A stretch of DNA of 21,455 nt from a virus (IMGVR_UViG_3300037993_000161:1-21455), one strand, 5' to 3'; counted from the first letter of the stretch, positions 1 to 7,017 are shown. The notes: generated by a model not told the origin, from the sequence alone. Made by a program: numbers and translations.

Positions 1-1
1 T

Positions 2-691
2 CCGCCCGTCGAGATAAAATGCAAGAATTGTGGGGAGTCTCATCTGGAAAATGAGGCGTGCAGGCCCGATGATTATTATAGCCCTACGCCTCCGCCCGTG
101 AGCCGGGCTGATCGAATTAAGGCACTTGAGGCGGCAGCCGAGGCGGCAGAAGCAGCGGCACTCGCGGCGAGACAGGCAGCGCTTGACGCGCTCTCGGTTG
201 AGGATTCGCTTGCGGAAGCGAAGGCTGCAATGGCTTGGGACGAAAAAACCGGCTGGCCTATGCCTACCGCCGAGGATGAGGCTTACGCGGCGAGTGTTGG
301 CGGGAAAGCAGCGGTCATCATCAAAGGCAAAGTCATTGCCCGGATGCGCACTCCCCGGCTCATTCGATTGGAGAGAATTGCTAAAGGACTGCCTCCGCTG
401 CCTGTTGAACAATATGAGACTTCTCCTGTTGAAACTCCGACACGGTCAGGGCCTCCTGGAAGAAAAATTATTATTGTGGAATTTCACGAAGACTACGAAG
501 GGGGCTTGAGGGGTGCGGATGTTAACACTTTTGAATCCGCTGCCGAGGCTGCCCGGCTGCTTGGTGTAACTCCGCCCGCGCTGTCTCAGGCGTTTAAAAA
601 AGCCAACGGAGCGCCGGTTAGGATTCGGGGAGTGACATTACAGTATCTTGATCTCCACATCGCGGACGACAAAAATTTTAAAGGAGAATAA
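2..691 (+). CDS. Putative DNA-binding protein with Cys knuckle and NUMOD1-like C-terminus (5' partial)
   Basis: The reading frame is open from base 2 with no stop, so the gene probably begins upstream of the window; the GTG at 98 is only an internal codon and has no ribosome binding site. The part before base 98 encodes a C-x2-C-x9-C cluster (CKNC and then C at the end of ENEAC), a possible zinc knuckle. An alanine/glutamate-rich helical stretch follows, likely coiled coil. The last roughly 65 residues (KIIIVEF, then ESAAEAARLLGVTPPALSQ, then GVTLQYL) have the layout of NUMOD1, the helix-turn-helix module found in homing endonucleases: a beta strand, 'S-x2-EAA-x-LLG', a recognition helix and a final aromatic strand. 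No nuclease motif is visible, so function beyond likely DNA binding is not claimed. It ends 2 nt before the next ATG and may be co-transcribed with it. Confidence 0.7.
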   Translation, partial: PPVEIKCKNCGESHLENEACRPDDYYSPTPPPVSRADRIKALEAAAEAAEAAALAARQAALDALSVEDSLAEAKAAMAWDEKTGWPMPTAEDEAYAASVGGKAAVIIKGKVIARMRTPRLIRLERIAKGLPPLPVEQYETSPVETPTRSGPPGRKIIIVEFHEDYEGGLRGADVNTFESAAEAARLLGVTPPALSQAFKKANGAPVRIRGVTLQYLDLHIADDKNFKGE

Positions 692-693
692 AC

Positions 694-1632
694 ATGAATA
701 ACAACTACAAAAACAAAAGAGTCCTGATTACCGGCGCAAGCGGGTTCAAGGGAAAGTGGCTGACTAAAATACTCGTCCGCGCGGGCGCAACCGTTTATGA
801 TTACAGGTTTGATATTCTGGATGCCAGAAGTATTGTCCGGCATGTGGATTCGGTTAAACCGGATATTGCGTTCCATCTGGCGGCGGTATCCAGCCCTGCG
901 ATTGCCGACAGGGATAAAGATTACGCTTTTGCCGTCAATTTTTACGGGACTAGCAACGTGGTGTGGGCCTGTGTCAGTGCCGGATGCCCTGTTGTATGCG
1001 CATCCAGCGATCAGGTGTATTTCAACGATGGGCGGCTCGGAGAGTATTTTGAGGGCGACATGCTTTGCGGAAGGAGTGTGTATTTTCACTCAAAAGCGTG
1101 CGCAGAGCGGGCTGCTGAGGCTTTTGGGCGAAGCCGCGCCTCAATCGTGCGGAGCAGCCTTTGCATCGGTGGAAATGATTTTTGCAAAGAGCGGCTGTTT
1201 CCGTCCATAGCGGAAGCCGTGCGCACGGGTGTTCCTCTTGTCATCAAGCATCCGAATTTTGTGAGGCCGGTGCTTCATGTGTTGGATTCGCTGCGGGGAT
1301 ACTTGATGGTGGGCGCGCGGCTGATGGAGGGCACGCCCGGCGAAGCTTTTAACCTTTCACCCAATGCCAACATGGTGGATACGGTTGGGGAAATTATTGC
1401 CAGTGTCGCATTCCTTTGGCCGGAGTTTCACTTTGAGATTGCCGACGCGGGAGAAAAAGACGCCACAGTCACACGATTAAGCTCTGAGAAAGCCCTGCGC
1501 CGCCTGGGTTGGACACCTGTTTGGGGCATAAATGAGACAATCAGGAAGACAGTGGATTGGTATAAAGCCCAACAGCGCTGCGCGGATTATACTGATTCGG
1601 TGATCGCGTCTTACGAAGCCGATATTTTCTAA
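694..1632 (+). CDS. Extended SDR sugar-nucleotide dehydratase, CDP-glucose 4,6-dehydratase-like
   Basis: 312 residues. An AAGGAG ribosome binding site at 681-686 sets the ATG. The N-terminal Rossmann fold shows T-GASGFKG (13-20), where GFKG-x-WL is characteristic of the CDP-glucose 4,6-dehydratase (RfbG-like) branch rather than GalE or RmlB. HLAA lies at 61-64, the SSD catalytic segment at 104-106 and Y130-x3-K134 (YFHSK) completes the catalytic set. IGGNDF (158-163), a 'P-x-I' motif and 'RPVLHVLDSLRGYL' match the substrate-binding half of that family. The expected reaction is NAD-dependent conversion of an NDP-glucose to the 4-keto-6-deoxy sugar. The protein is a little shorter than the usual ~355 residues, so the substrate is uncertain. 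It is followed after 4 nt by two glycosyltransferase-like genes, suggesting a phage sugar-modification cassette. No missing catalytic residue was seen. Confidence 0.88.
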   Translation: MNNNYKNKRVLITGASGFKGKWLTKILVRAGATVYDYRFDILDARSIVRHVDSVKPDIAFHLAAVSSPAIADRDKDYAFAVNFYGTSNVVWACVSAGCPVVCASSDQVYFNDGRLGEYFEGDMLCGRSVYFHSKACAERAAEAFGRSRASIVRSSLCIGGNDFCKERLFPSIAEAVRTGVPLVIKHPNFVRPVLHVLDSLRGYLMVGARLMEGTPGEAFNLSPNANMVDTVGEIIASVAFLWPEFHFEIADAGEKDATVTRLSSEKALRRLGWTPVWGINETIRKTVDWYKAQQRCADYTDSVIASYEADIF

Positions 1633-1636
1633 TCTT

Positions 1637-2668
1637 ATGTTGACAACAAAACAGTTGAAAAAACAGGCGGTGCGGAGGCAGACCGAGAAATGGCTGGCGG
1701 AGATCAAGGCCCATCAAGCCGCCGCAGCCGCATGGGCGGGTGTGGTGAAAGATGCCTCCGGCAAAGTTGTTGATGCAGTGAAGAAAAGTGACACGCTTAA
1801 AGCGACGCTTGCCAGGGCTGCCGCGCCGGTCAAGGCTCCCCGGAACAGATTTTTTATTTTTGTGCCGGATTATTACCCGTGCTCTGGCGGCTCCCGGACG
1901 ATGCACTATATGGCCGCGCTGCTCGTCGATGCGGGCGTTCCTGTTGTCACCAATAAACTTTGCTTCTTCAATCCGACCATTCCGGTCGAGCAGATCGCCC
2001 AGGATGGAGATGTGGCCGTTTATTACGACGGCGTGCGCTCCACCGATAATCCTCTTTGCGCCAAGCGCGTCTGCCGGTGGATGCTCTGCTTTGCAGAAGA
2101 GTATTTCAAGGGAAAAATCAAAAAAGAAGAGTGCGCCATTATTTACATGAAGAAATATCTGGCCAGCGTTCAGGCGGCGTGCCATCACCCCGTGACTGAG
2201 GAAGATATTATTTACCTGCCCCACATCGACCCGGCGTGGTGCTTCGCGCCCTCGGTCAAGACGATTAAGTATTGTTTCTACGGGGCCGGGGCCGCGAGCA
2301 AAACCTGTGTGGCGCAAAATCCAAAACTTCACACCATCCAGCCTCCGCCCGGTGCCGTCGTGATTCCCGGCTTTGTGGACAAATTCCCCGATGACCAGGG
2401 GCATGACCAGTTTTTTGTCCATCAGCGCACCGTTGCGATCTTGCGCGCGTCAGAGACGCTCTGGACGGTCGATCACAACACCGCGCTCAACATAGAGGCG
2501 GCGCTGTGCGGCTGCCGGGTGATTTATCTGTTTGATGACGGGTCATACCAGGAACAATTTTTCCCGCGTGAAGTTCTCGAACTTGAGGCCATGAATCCAC
2601 AGCGGGACGTTGCCGTGGCCCGTAGATTTGCAGATAGGGTGCTTAAATTTTTCGGAGAATCCTTATGA
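1637..2668 (+). CDS. Glycosyltransferase-like protein, copy 1 (GT-B type)
   Basis: 343 residues. It has an N-terminal helical extension (about 1-68, Ala/Lys-rich) that copy 2 lacks. The core starts FFIFVPDYYPCSGGSRTMHY (72-91), like the N-terminal loop of GT-B enzymes (G-G-x-R followed by an alternating hydrophobic helix). The C-terminal half has D279-H-N-T-A-L-N-I-E287-A-A-L-C-G-C-R-V, the 'E-A-x-x-x-G-x-x-V' donor-binding signature of GT1/GT4-like transferases. Acceptor and donor are unknown. The start codon lies 4 nt after the previous stop without a clear Shine-Dalgarno site, so translation probably couples to the upstream gene. Its end overlaps the next ATG by 4 nt (ATGA). A specific GT family is not assigned. 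Confidence 0.68.
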   Translation: MLTTKQLKKQAVRRQTEKWLAEIKAHQAAAAAWAGVVKDASGKVVDAVKKSDTLKATLARAAAPVKAPRNRFFIFVPDYYPCSGGSRTMHYMAALLVDAGVPVVTNKLCFFNPTIPVEQIAQDGDVAVYYDGVRSTDNPLCAKRVCRWMLCFAEEYFKGKIKKEECAIIYMKKYLASVQAACHHPVTEEDIIYLPHIDPAWCFAPSVKTIKYCFYGAGAASKTCVAQNPKLHTIQPPPGAVVIPGFVDKFPDDQGHDQFFVHQRTVAILRASETLWTVDHNTALNIEAALCGCRVIYLFDDGSYQEQFFPREVLELEAMNPQRDVAVARRFADRVLKFFGESL

Positions 2669-3489
2669 ACGATACATTTCTTCTTGACCTACCAGAATAT
2701 CATGGGTGCAGCGGGCCGGGCCGCACCTGGCACTACATGGCCGCGCTGATGGTGGAGGCGGGATTTGAAGTCGCCACGACCAGCCTTTGTTTTCTGAATC
2801 CCAACATCCCGGTGCGGGTAAAGGCAATTGAGAGCGATATTGTCTGTTACCGGCACCCGACCAGAAACGCCAATCCAACCGGCGCGCGCCGAAAGTGCTG
2901 CTGGGAAGATCGCTCTGCCAATACTACTTTCTCGGCAGATCACATTCACGAGGACGAATGCTTCATTATTTATGAGGAAGAATATATTTATCTGGCGGCG
3001 CTGCAAACGATCTGTGACCATGAGATCACGCGGGAAGATATTGTTTACCTGCCCTATATAGACCCCACTTTCTGTTTCCCAGGAAAGAAGACCATTAAAA
3101 GTCTTCTCTATGGTGTCGGCTCCGCGCACAAGCCAGTTTGTGGCGTTGACCCGGACATCCCCGGCGCGGTGATTATTCCCAATGAGAACGCTGCTTTTCC
3201 AGACGGCCAGAGACATAACCCGGACTATGTGCATCATCGCACGCTTGGCCTTTTGCGCGCCGCTGAAAATCTATACACGACAGACCATAACACGTCCCTG
3301 ATAATCGAGGCTCATTTATGCGGCTGCCGCGTCTGGTATGTCATGTATGACGGGACAGTCCAGGAGAAAAGATTTGGGGCCGACCGGGCGGCGCATGAAA
3401 CGATTGACCCTGTTCGAGATATTGAGATTGCCCGGCGTTTTGGCACGCGCATCCTCAAATTTTTTGAGGGTGGTTTGACTTCACGGTGA
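2665..3489 (+). CDS. Glycosyltransferase-like protein, copy 2 (paralogue)
   Basis: 274 residues, a clear tandem paralogue of the preceding gene without its N-terminal extension. Shared signposts occur in the same order: YHGCSGPGRTWHYMAAL (12-28), SLCFLNPNIPV, ECFIIYEEEY, ITREDIVYLPYIDP, KTIKSLLYGVG, and TDHNTSLIIEAHLCGCRV with the same E-x4-C-G-C-R-V donor-loop signature. A GGAG at 2654-2657 lies 7 nt before the ATG. The two copies have diverged considerably but keep the motif spacing, suggesting an old duplication followed by specialisation, perhaps for sequential sugar transfers. The promoter for the next gene lies inside the last codons of this one (TTGACT at 3475). Confidence 0.68.
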   Translation: MNDTFLLDLPEYHGCSGPGRTWHYMAALMVEAGFEVATTSLCFLNPNIPVRVKAIESDIVCYRHPTRNANPTGARRKCCWEDRSANTTFSADHIHEDECFIIYEEEYIYLAALQTICDHEITREDIVYLPYIDPTFCFPGKKTIKSLLYGVGSAHKPVCGVDPDIPGAVIIPNENAAFPDGQRHNPDYVHHRTLGLLRAAENLYTTDHNTSLIIEAHLCGCRVWYVMYDGTVQEKRFGADRAAHETIDPVRDIEIARRFGTRILKFFEGGLTSR

Positions 3490-3503
3490 AATTCTGTTAA
3501 CCT
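3475..3503 (+). promoter_or_regulatory. Sigma70-type promoter giving a leaderless transcript
   Basis: TTGACT (3475-3480), a 17-nt spacer and TAACCT (3498-3503). The start codon of the next gene is at 3510, 6 nt after the -10 hexamer, exactly where transcription should begin. No ribosome binding site could fit. Predicted from sequence only. Confidence 0.5.
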
Positions 3504-3509
3504 TATTTT

Positions 3510-3701
3510 ATGAATGTTTCATTGAAATCATCGTCTGTAGGCCGCGGCTCTACTCGAAGTGCCGGAGAGAAGCCTGTCTATGTCCCTCCGGCTGCCCGGC
3601 CCGCGCCCGCATCATCGGTGGGCATTGGTGCCGCGCGCCAACAATCCCCGGCCCCGTTGCCGGTTGCCTCGGAAAAAGCTGAAATGAAAAAAAGGGGTTG
3701 A
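3510..3701 (+). CDS. Small basic Pro/Ala-rich protein, unknown
   Basis: 63 residues, rich in Ser, Pro, Ala and Arg and probably disordered (VPPAARPAPASS in the middle; basic C-terminus EMKKRG). No known domain recognised. It is supported mainly by the promoter placed directly at its ATG and by its fit in the otherwise gapless gene order. Its stop codon (TGA, 3699-3701) is embedded in the TTGACA of the next promoter. A spurious ORF is possible. Confidence 0.45.
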   Translation: MNVSLKSSSVGRGSTRSAGEKPVYVPPAARPAPASSVGIGAARQQSPAPLPVASEKAEMKKRG

Positions 3702-3726
3702 CATTTACAGGCCGATCTTCTAAACT
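3698..3726 (+). promoter_or_regulatory. Sigma70-type promoter, consensus -35, leaderless
   Basis: Perfect TTGACA (3698-3703), 17-nt spacer, TAAACT (3721-3726) followed by GGT. The next ATG is 8 nt downstream at 3735, so predicted leader length is 0-2 nt. The TAAACTGGT block recurs as TAGACTGGT at 6099 and TAAGCTGGT at 10194. Confidence 0.75.
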
Positions 3727-3734
3727 GGTTTTAT

Positions 3735-3938
3735 ATGGCATCATTTGCATCTATTGCGCCCGACGCTATTGAAGTCCGGGAAATCGCTGACATTTCGGCT
3801 ACCTTAACGGCTAATCTCGCCACTTGGGTTGGAAATACCGTTACGGCTGGGCAGATTGCCACGGTTTTGGCTGGTATTACGATTGCCTTAGCGCAGGCTC
3901 GCGGATTGAATTACAACATTTACAACCCGGCGTTGTAA
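3735..3938 (+). CDS. Small hypothetical phage protein, leaderless
   Basis: 67 residues, no charged cluster, mostly Ala/Thr/Ile (ISATLTANLATWVGNTVTAG, then IATVLAGITIALAQA). It could form one amphipathic or membrane-associated helix around residues 38-57, but this is not a clean transmembrane segment. No family recognised. Its promoter puts the 5' end of the mRNA at the ATG. The stop codon lies in the loop of a small stem (CGGCG 3928-3932 with CGCCG 3940-3944), which is mutually exclusive with TACAAC 3921-3926 pairing GTTGTA 3932-3937. Confidence 0.6.
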   Translation: MASFASIAPDAIEVREIADISATLTANLATWVGNTVTAGQIATVLAGITIALAQARGLNYNIYNPAL

Positions 3939-3986
3939 TCGCCGCGTGGGTGGATGTTCATCGATTAAGACAGGTGAAGTGTTTTT

Positions 3987-4193
3987 ATGAGTGAAACAAA
4001 AAACGGCCCTTACCAGGATGTTCCGTCCCGTGAGAGTGCTTTGCCCAATACGGAGCCACAGGCCCCCCGCAGTATCCCGTTGTCCGAAGTGGGCGACGAC
4101 CGCGCCGGGAACAAGCCCTACAATGGGGATGCCAGTTCTTCCCGTATGCGCGGACGTGGTGGCTCTTGTCCGGTTCCTCCCCCAGTGAGTTAA
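3987..4193 (+). CDS. Small hydrophilic hypothetical protein
   Basis: 68 residues, Ser/Pro/Gly-rich and probably disordered (SETKNGPYQDVPSRESALP at the start, RMRGRGGSCPVPPPVS at the end). AGGTGA at 3972-3977 lies 9 nt before the ATG and is a good ribosome binding site. A second ORF in another frame starts at 3991 but lacks its own site. The spacing to the next gene is 6 nt. Function unknown. Confidence 0.6.
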   Translation: MSETKNGPYQDVPSRESALPNTEPQAPRSIPLSEVGDDRAGNKPYNGDASSSRMRGRGGSCPVPPPVS

Positions 4194-4199
4194 GGATTT

Positions 4200-4364
4200 A
4201 TGGCTAAAAAATTCCATGCGATTCAACGGGGCAAAGGCGGCGGATTCAATGTCATCGCGAAACATTCAGGCAAGCCGTTGAGCAAAAAGCCCCATAAGAC
4301 CCGTGCTGAGGCATTGGCTCAGTTGCGAGCCGTCGAATGGTCAATGGGCGGCGGTCACGATTAA
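4200..4364 (+). CDS. Small basic phage protein (54 aa)
   Basis: 54 residues (MAKKFHAIQRGKGGGF at the start, HSGKPLSKKP in the middle, KTRAEALAQLRAVEWSMGGG near the end). The pattern 'K-P-L-S-K-K-P-x-K-T-x-x-E-A-x-x-Q-L-R-A-V-E' is a recurrent small phage protein type often found close to packaging and head genes; no biochemical role is known to me. AAGGA at 4192-4196 provides the ribosome binding site. The strong helical, basic C-terminal half suggests nucleic acid or protein binding, which is inference. Confidence 0.75.
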   Translation: MAKKFHAIQRGKGGGFNVIAKHSGKPLSKKPHKTRAEALAQLRAVEWSMGGGHD

Positions 4365-4430
4365 ACGACTTACGCGCCGGGCGACGCTGGGTTTTCATGT
4401 TTTCCCCAGCAATAAAACGCACGGTGTAAA

Positions 4431-4478
4431 GAGGGGCGGCTGTTACTGCGCTAACGCTGGCAGCCGCCCTCGCTTTTT
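4431..4478 (+). terminator. Rho-independent terminator directly before terL
   Basis: GGGCGGCTG (4434-4442) pairs perfectly with CAGCCGCCC (4461-4469), with an 18-nt loop, followed by TCGC and TTTTT (4474-4478). The terL ATG is 3 nt after the T-tract. A further weak stem (GCTGGG 4386-4391 with CCCAGC 4405-4410) lies upstream in the same 117-nt gap. Confidence 0.8.
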
Positions 4479-4481
4479 GAA

Positions 4482-6068
4482 ATGCCAGTTCAAGCATCAA
4501 CGCTAGAGAATGAAGCTCAAGCCGTGGTTGAAGCGGGCGCGTGGTATCGGCCTTCGGCTGATATGCAGGAATTTCATGCGTCGAAGGCTCGCATTCGTGC
4601 GCTCATCGGCGGTCGGGGAACCGGCAAAACCACGGCGATTGCAGTTGAAGTGATCGGACATTGCCTTTACAACTCAGGAGCCAAAGCCTATATTCTCCGC
4701 AAGACCCAGGACAGCAATCAGGATACAACCCTGGAAACTTTCGAGCATCAGGTATTCCCAAAAATGGGGACGGCTTATCAGGACACCGGCGTAAGCCTGT
4801 TCAAAAAGATTAACGGCGGAAAGCAATTCCGGCTTCCGAGCAAGCTCGCGGTCGAAAAATATAATGAGTTTCTCAAGAAAGTCCCGCACGCTACCAAAGC
4901 GCAGAAACTCACGTGGTTGGATTCGGTTGGAAATGTCTATTGCTCATTTATATTTTTTGACGGTGTCCCGGAAGATAGATACCGTGCCAGCCGGTTCCGT
5001 GGGTATGAGTGTTCGCTTCTGGTCTTTGTTGAGGCCGATCAGTTGGAGCGCGAAGACTTGGATTTGGGTGTGGCCACTTTGCGATGGAAGGGGGTTGACC
5101 CGTCAAGGTGCGATGAGCTTGGGTTTATTCGGGATGGGGGTGTTATTCTTGACACTAATCCCCCCTCGCCTCGGCATTGGATTGCAAAACTTGAAGAGGA
5201 TTCCAAAGACGACCCGTTTGTCAGATTTTGGCATTTAAAAACTCAGGACAACGCAAAAAATCTTCCGAAGGGCTATGTTGAGAATCTTGAGCGTCAATAC
5301 AAGAAAAATCCGGCCATGCTGATGCGGATGGTTTACGGGCAGTATGCCGATGCGTTTGAAGGCACGCCTGTATTGTTCCAATTTTCGACCGAGCACACTT
5401 CGGAGAGTCTGCCCTGGCCGCAGGGTGCATATTTGATTCGAGGCTGGGACTTCGGGACGACACAGGCGGTGACCTTTTCCGCCTATTGGTTTGACGGCCA
5501 TGATGAGTATTGGTGGGACATGCACGAGTATTTTGCCCGGCAATCGGACGTGGAGCGTCAAGCGCGGGGTGCTTTGGAGATCACGCGGACGGCCTTTCCT
5601 TTCTGGAATGATCGCTCCATCTGCTCTGGTGTGAAGGATTTTTGCGACATCGCGGGCAATGCAAAAACCGACAAGGGTTCAAGCGTGCAGGTGCTTCGCA
5701 CGTATGGAATTTATCCAGGCTTCACCCGTATGGGATTACAGGAATCATTAGCTGTTTACAACCGGCTTCTGGAAAAGCGGGATAGATTTGGCAAGCCTAT
5801 TTATCGCATCGATAAGAACACTTGTCCCATGCTTTATACCGCATCCATCGGGGGCTATCGCTATCCCGTGGAGGGTGAGCCTGGGTTTGGTGGGGATGAG
5901 CCGTTAAAAGGCCCGGTTGGCGGCGATTTTGACCACGTTGCGGATGCTTCCCGTTACGCTAAATACAACAACTTACGGCTGCTCAGGGCCGAAGTTGAGC
6001 AGGCAAAGAAGCCCGTGGGGGCCTTTAATGTGAAGGAAATCCCCAATCGGCCAAAACGCTGGTATTAA
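4482..6068 (+). CDS. terL: Terminase large subunit (packaging ATPase and nuclease)
   Basis: 528 residues. The N-terminal ATPase has a Walker A loop GGRGTGKT (43-50), a hydrophobic strand with acidic residues SLLVFVEADQL (178-188) as Walker B, and coupling motif ILDTNPPSP (222-230). The C-terminal RNase H-like nuclease has IRGWDFGTT (319-327, D323), FCDIAGNAKT (387-396, D389) and GGDFDHVADASRYAKY (480-495), supplying the three expected acidic metal ligands. It cuts concatemeric DNA and pumps it into the prohead through the portal. Length and motif order are normal for a complete TerL. The start is unusual: the ATG lies at the edge of a terminator with no ribosome binding site, and no better in-frame start with one is visible, so expression may rely on read-through or antitermination. 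No small terminase subunit is recognisable nearby. Confidence 0.95.
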   Translation: MPVQASTLENEAQAVVEAGAWYRPSADMQEFHASKARIRALIGGRGTGKTTAIAVEVIGHCLYNSGAKAYILRKTQDSNQDTTLETFEHQVFPKMGTAYQDTGVSLFKKINGGKQFRLPSKLAVEKYNEFLKKVPHATKAQKLTWLDSVGNVYCSFIFFDGVPEDRYRASRFRGYECSLLVFVEADQLEREDLDLGVATLRWKGVDPSRCDELGFIRDGGVILDTNPPSPRHWIAKLEEDSKDDPFVRFWHLKTQDNAKNLPKGYVENLERQYKKNPAMLMRMVYGQYADAFEGTPVLFQFSTEHTSESLPWPQGAYLIRGWDFGTTQAVTFSAYWFDGHDEYWWDMHEYFARQSDVERQARGALEITRTAFPFWNDRSICSGVKDFCDIAGNAKTDKGSSVQVLRTYGIYPGFTRMGLQESLAVYNRLLEKRDRFGKPIYRIDKNTCPMLYTASIGGYRYPVEGEPGFGGDEPLKGPVGGDFDHVADASRYAKYNNLRLLRAEVEQAKKPVGAFNVKEIPNRPKRWY

Positions 6069-6074
6069 ATGGCG

Positions 6075-6104
6075 TTGACAAACAGGCTCGAAATCGGTTA
6101 GACT
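6075..6104 (+). promoter_or_regulatory. Sigma70-type promoter, leaderless, reading into a tRNA
   Basis: TTGACA (6075-6080), 18-nt spacer, TAGACT (6099-6104) followed by GGT. ATG at 6113, 8 nt after the -10. The transcript should also cover the tRNA gene at 6538 and the downstream genes. Confidence 0.75.
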
Positions 6105-6112
6105 GGTAGATT

Positions 6113-6535
6113 ATGGAACTAGGTAAGAAACACGAGTCGCTCGGCTCCCTGGCGACCCCGGAGAAATCCAACGAGAAGGAGCCAAAAGTCACTTATCCTG
6201 GCTTTTCCTTGAGGGATGAGCACGCCGCAAAGTTTTTGGACGAAACTGAGGCTAAGGTGGGCGAAGAGTTTGCTGCCACGGTTCGCATTTGTGTCACGGG
6301 CCTTACTGATGATAGTTTTGGAAAAAGTGTCCAGTTTGATGTGATCGAGCTTGACGACATCGCGCCAGAGCACGAAGAGGGCCGCGAGACCTACGGAGAA
6401 AGCTCCGGCAGTGGTTCCGGTTCTGGTGAGGGTGAGGAAGAGTCGGACGAGGAAGAGACCAAGGCCCTGGGCTATAAGCGGAAGAAATCCAAAAAGGAAG
6501 CTCCGCCGATTAGTGCCAAGGATTTGGCTGAATAA
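6113..6535 (+). CDS. Small phage protein: beta domain plus acidic and basic tail
   Basis: 140 residues. Residues 25-84 form a compact predicted domain (VTYPGFSLRDEHAAKFLDE, then ATVRICVTGLTDDSFGKSV, FDVIELDDI), which resembles small phage proteins with a 'YPGFSLRDEHA' opening that sit near head genes; their role is unknown. Residues 86-118 are highly acidic and Ser/Gly-rich (SSGSGSGSGEGEEESDEEE), followed by a basic patch YKRKKSKKEA (121-130). The charged tail could act in head assembly or DNA mimicry, but this is only inference. There is no Shine-Dalgarno site; the promoter puts the mRNA 5' end at the ATG. The stop is 2 nt before the tRNA. Confidence 0.8.
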   Translation: MELGKKHESLGSLATPEKSNEKEPKVTYPGFSLRDEHAAKFLDETEAKVGEEFAATVRICVTGLTDDSFGKSVQFDVIELDDIAPEHEEGRETYGESSGSGSGSGEGEEESDEEETKALGYKRKKSKKEAPPISAKDLAE

Positions 6536-6537
6536 TT

Positions 6538-6613
6538 TGCGGGGTGGAGCAGTGAGTAGCTCGTCACGCTCATAACGTGGAGGTCGCGGGTGCAAGTCCC
6601 GCCCCCGCTACCA
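6538..6613 (+). tRNA. tRNA-fMet-like (CAU anticodon), initiator type, encoded CCA
   Basis: A complete cloverleaf can be drawn: acceptor TGCGGGG (6538-6544) with CCCCGCT (6603-6609); D stem GAGC/GCTC (6547-6550, 6559-6562); anticodon stem TCACG/CGTGG with loop CTCATAA (6569-6575, anticodon CAT); T stem GCGGG/CCCGC with loop TGCAAGT (6591-6597); ACCA at 6610-6613. The acceptor, D-stem and variable loop AGGTC are nearly those of E. coli initiator tRNA. Initiator hallmarks present: unpaired 1-72 (U x U) and A11:U24. Departures: the three G-C pairs of the initiator anticodon stem are reduced to A-U, C-G, G-C; the D loop (AGTGAGTA) lacks the GG dinucleotide; T-loop position 55 is G. It may therefore be a decaying or altered tRNA. 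Confidence 0.85.
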
Positions 6614-6630
6614 GTTAAGGAGTAAAAGTT

Positions 6631-7017
6631 ATGTTGAATTATGTTGGCCCGAATATCGGCCCCGCGCCAGTGAGCGCCATGCTTCCCCCGGCCACGCCGG
6701 GGACTATCCCATCAGGAGTCCCAGGGGCCACACCGGCACCCGCGCCGCTGCCGAATACTCCGGTTATTCATGGCCCGGCTGCTCCGCCTCCGGCTGCGCT
6801 TGGTGCTATTCTGCGGCAGGCCGGAGGGCCTCCGGGGGCTGCTCCGCAAGCTCCGCCGCCTCAATATCAGGCCGTCACTCAGCTTGATGGGTCGATTCTT
6901 TTGCATATCAAATTGCCTGATGGGACACTTGGCCCAATCGTGAAAGTTCTTCCACCGCTGAAGCACCCACTGAATCCCCATCAGCCGCCCAATATCGCTC
7001 CCGGAGCGAAAGCTTAA
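6631..7017 (+). CDS. Proline-rich small structural-type protein
   Basis: 128 residues, about one quarter proline, mostly PA/AP/PP runs up to residue 82, so it is probably extended or disordered. The segment from about 83-110 (QYQAVTQLDGSILLHIKLPD, then GTLGPIVKVLPPL) looks like a short beta hairpin. AAGGAG at 6616-6621, 3-8 nt after the tRNA, is its ribosome binding site, so tRNA processing would leave this site at the new mRNA 5' end. The Pro-rich composition matches the C-terminus of the portal and the scaffold candidate. Function unknown. Confidence 0.75.
   Translation: MLNYVGPNIGPAPVSAMLPPATPGTIPSGVPGATPAPAPLPNTPVIHGPAAPPPAALGAILRQAGGPPGAAPQAPPPQYQAVTQLDGSILLHIKLPDGTLGPIVKVLPPLKHPLNPHQPPNIAPGAKA

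Noticed and set aside
1630-1640. TAATCT as a -10 hexamer before the gene at 1637 (same word at 10488)
   Set aside because: It is the stop codon plus TCT, leaves 1 nt to the ATG and has no well-placed -35.
1541-2422. Long ORFs on the - strand, e.g. here and at 11658-12914
   Set aside because: They lie antisense to well-supported genes, show no domain and have no initiation signals; they are codon-bias shadows.
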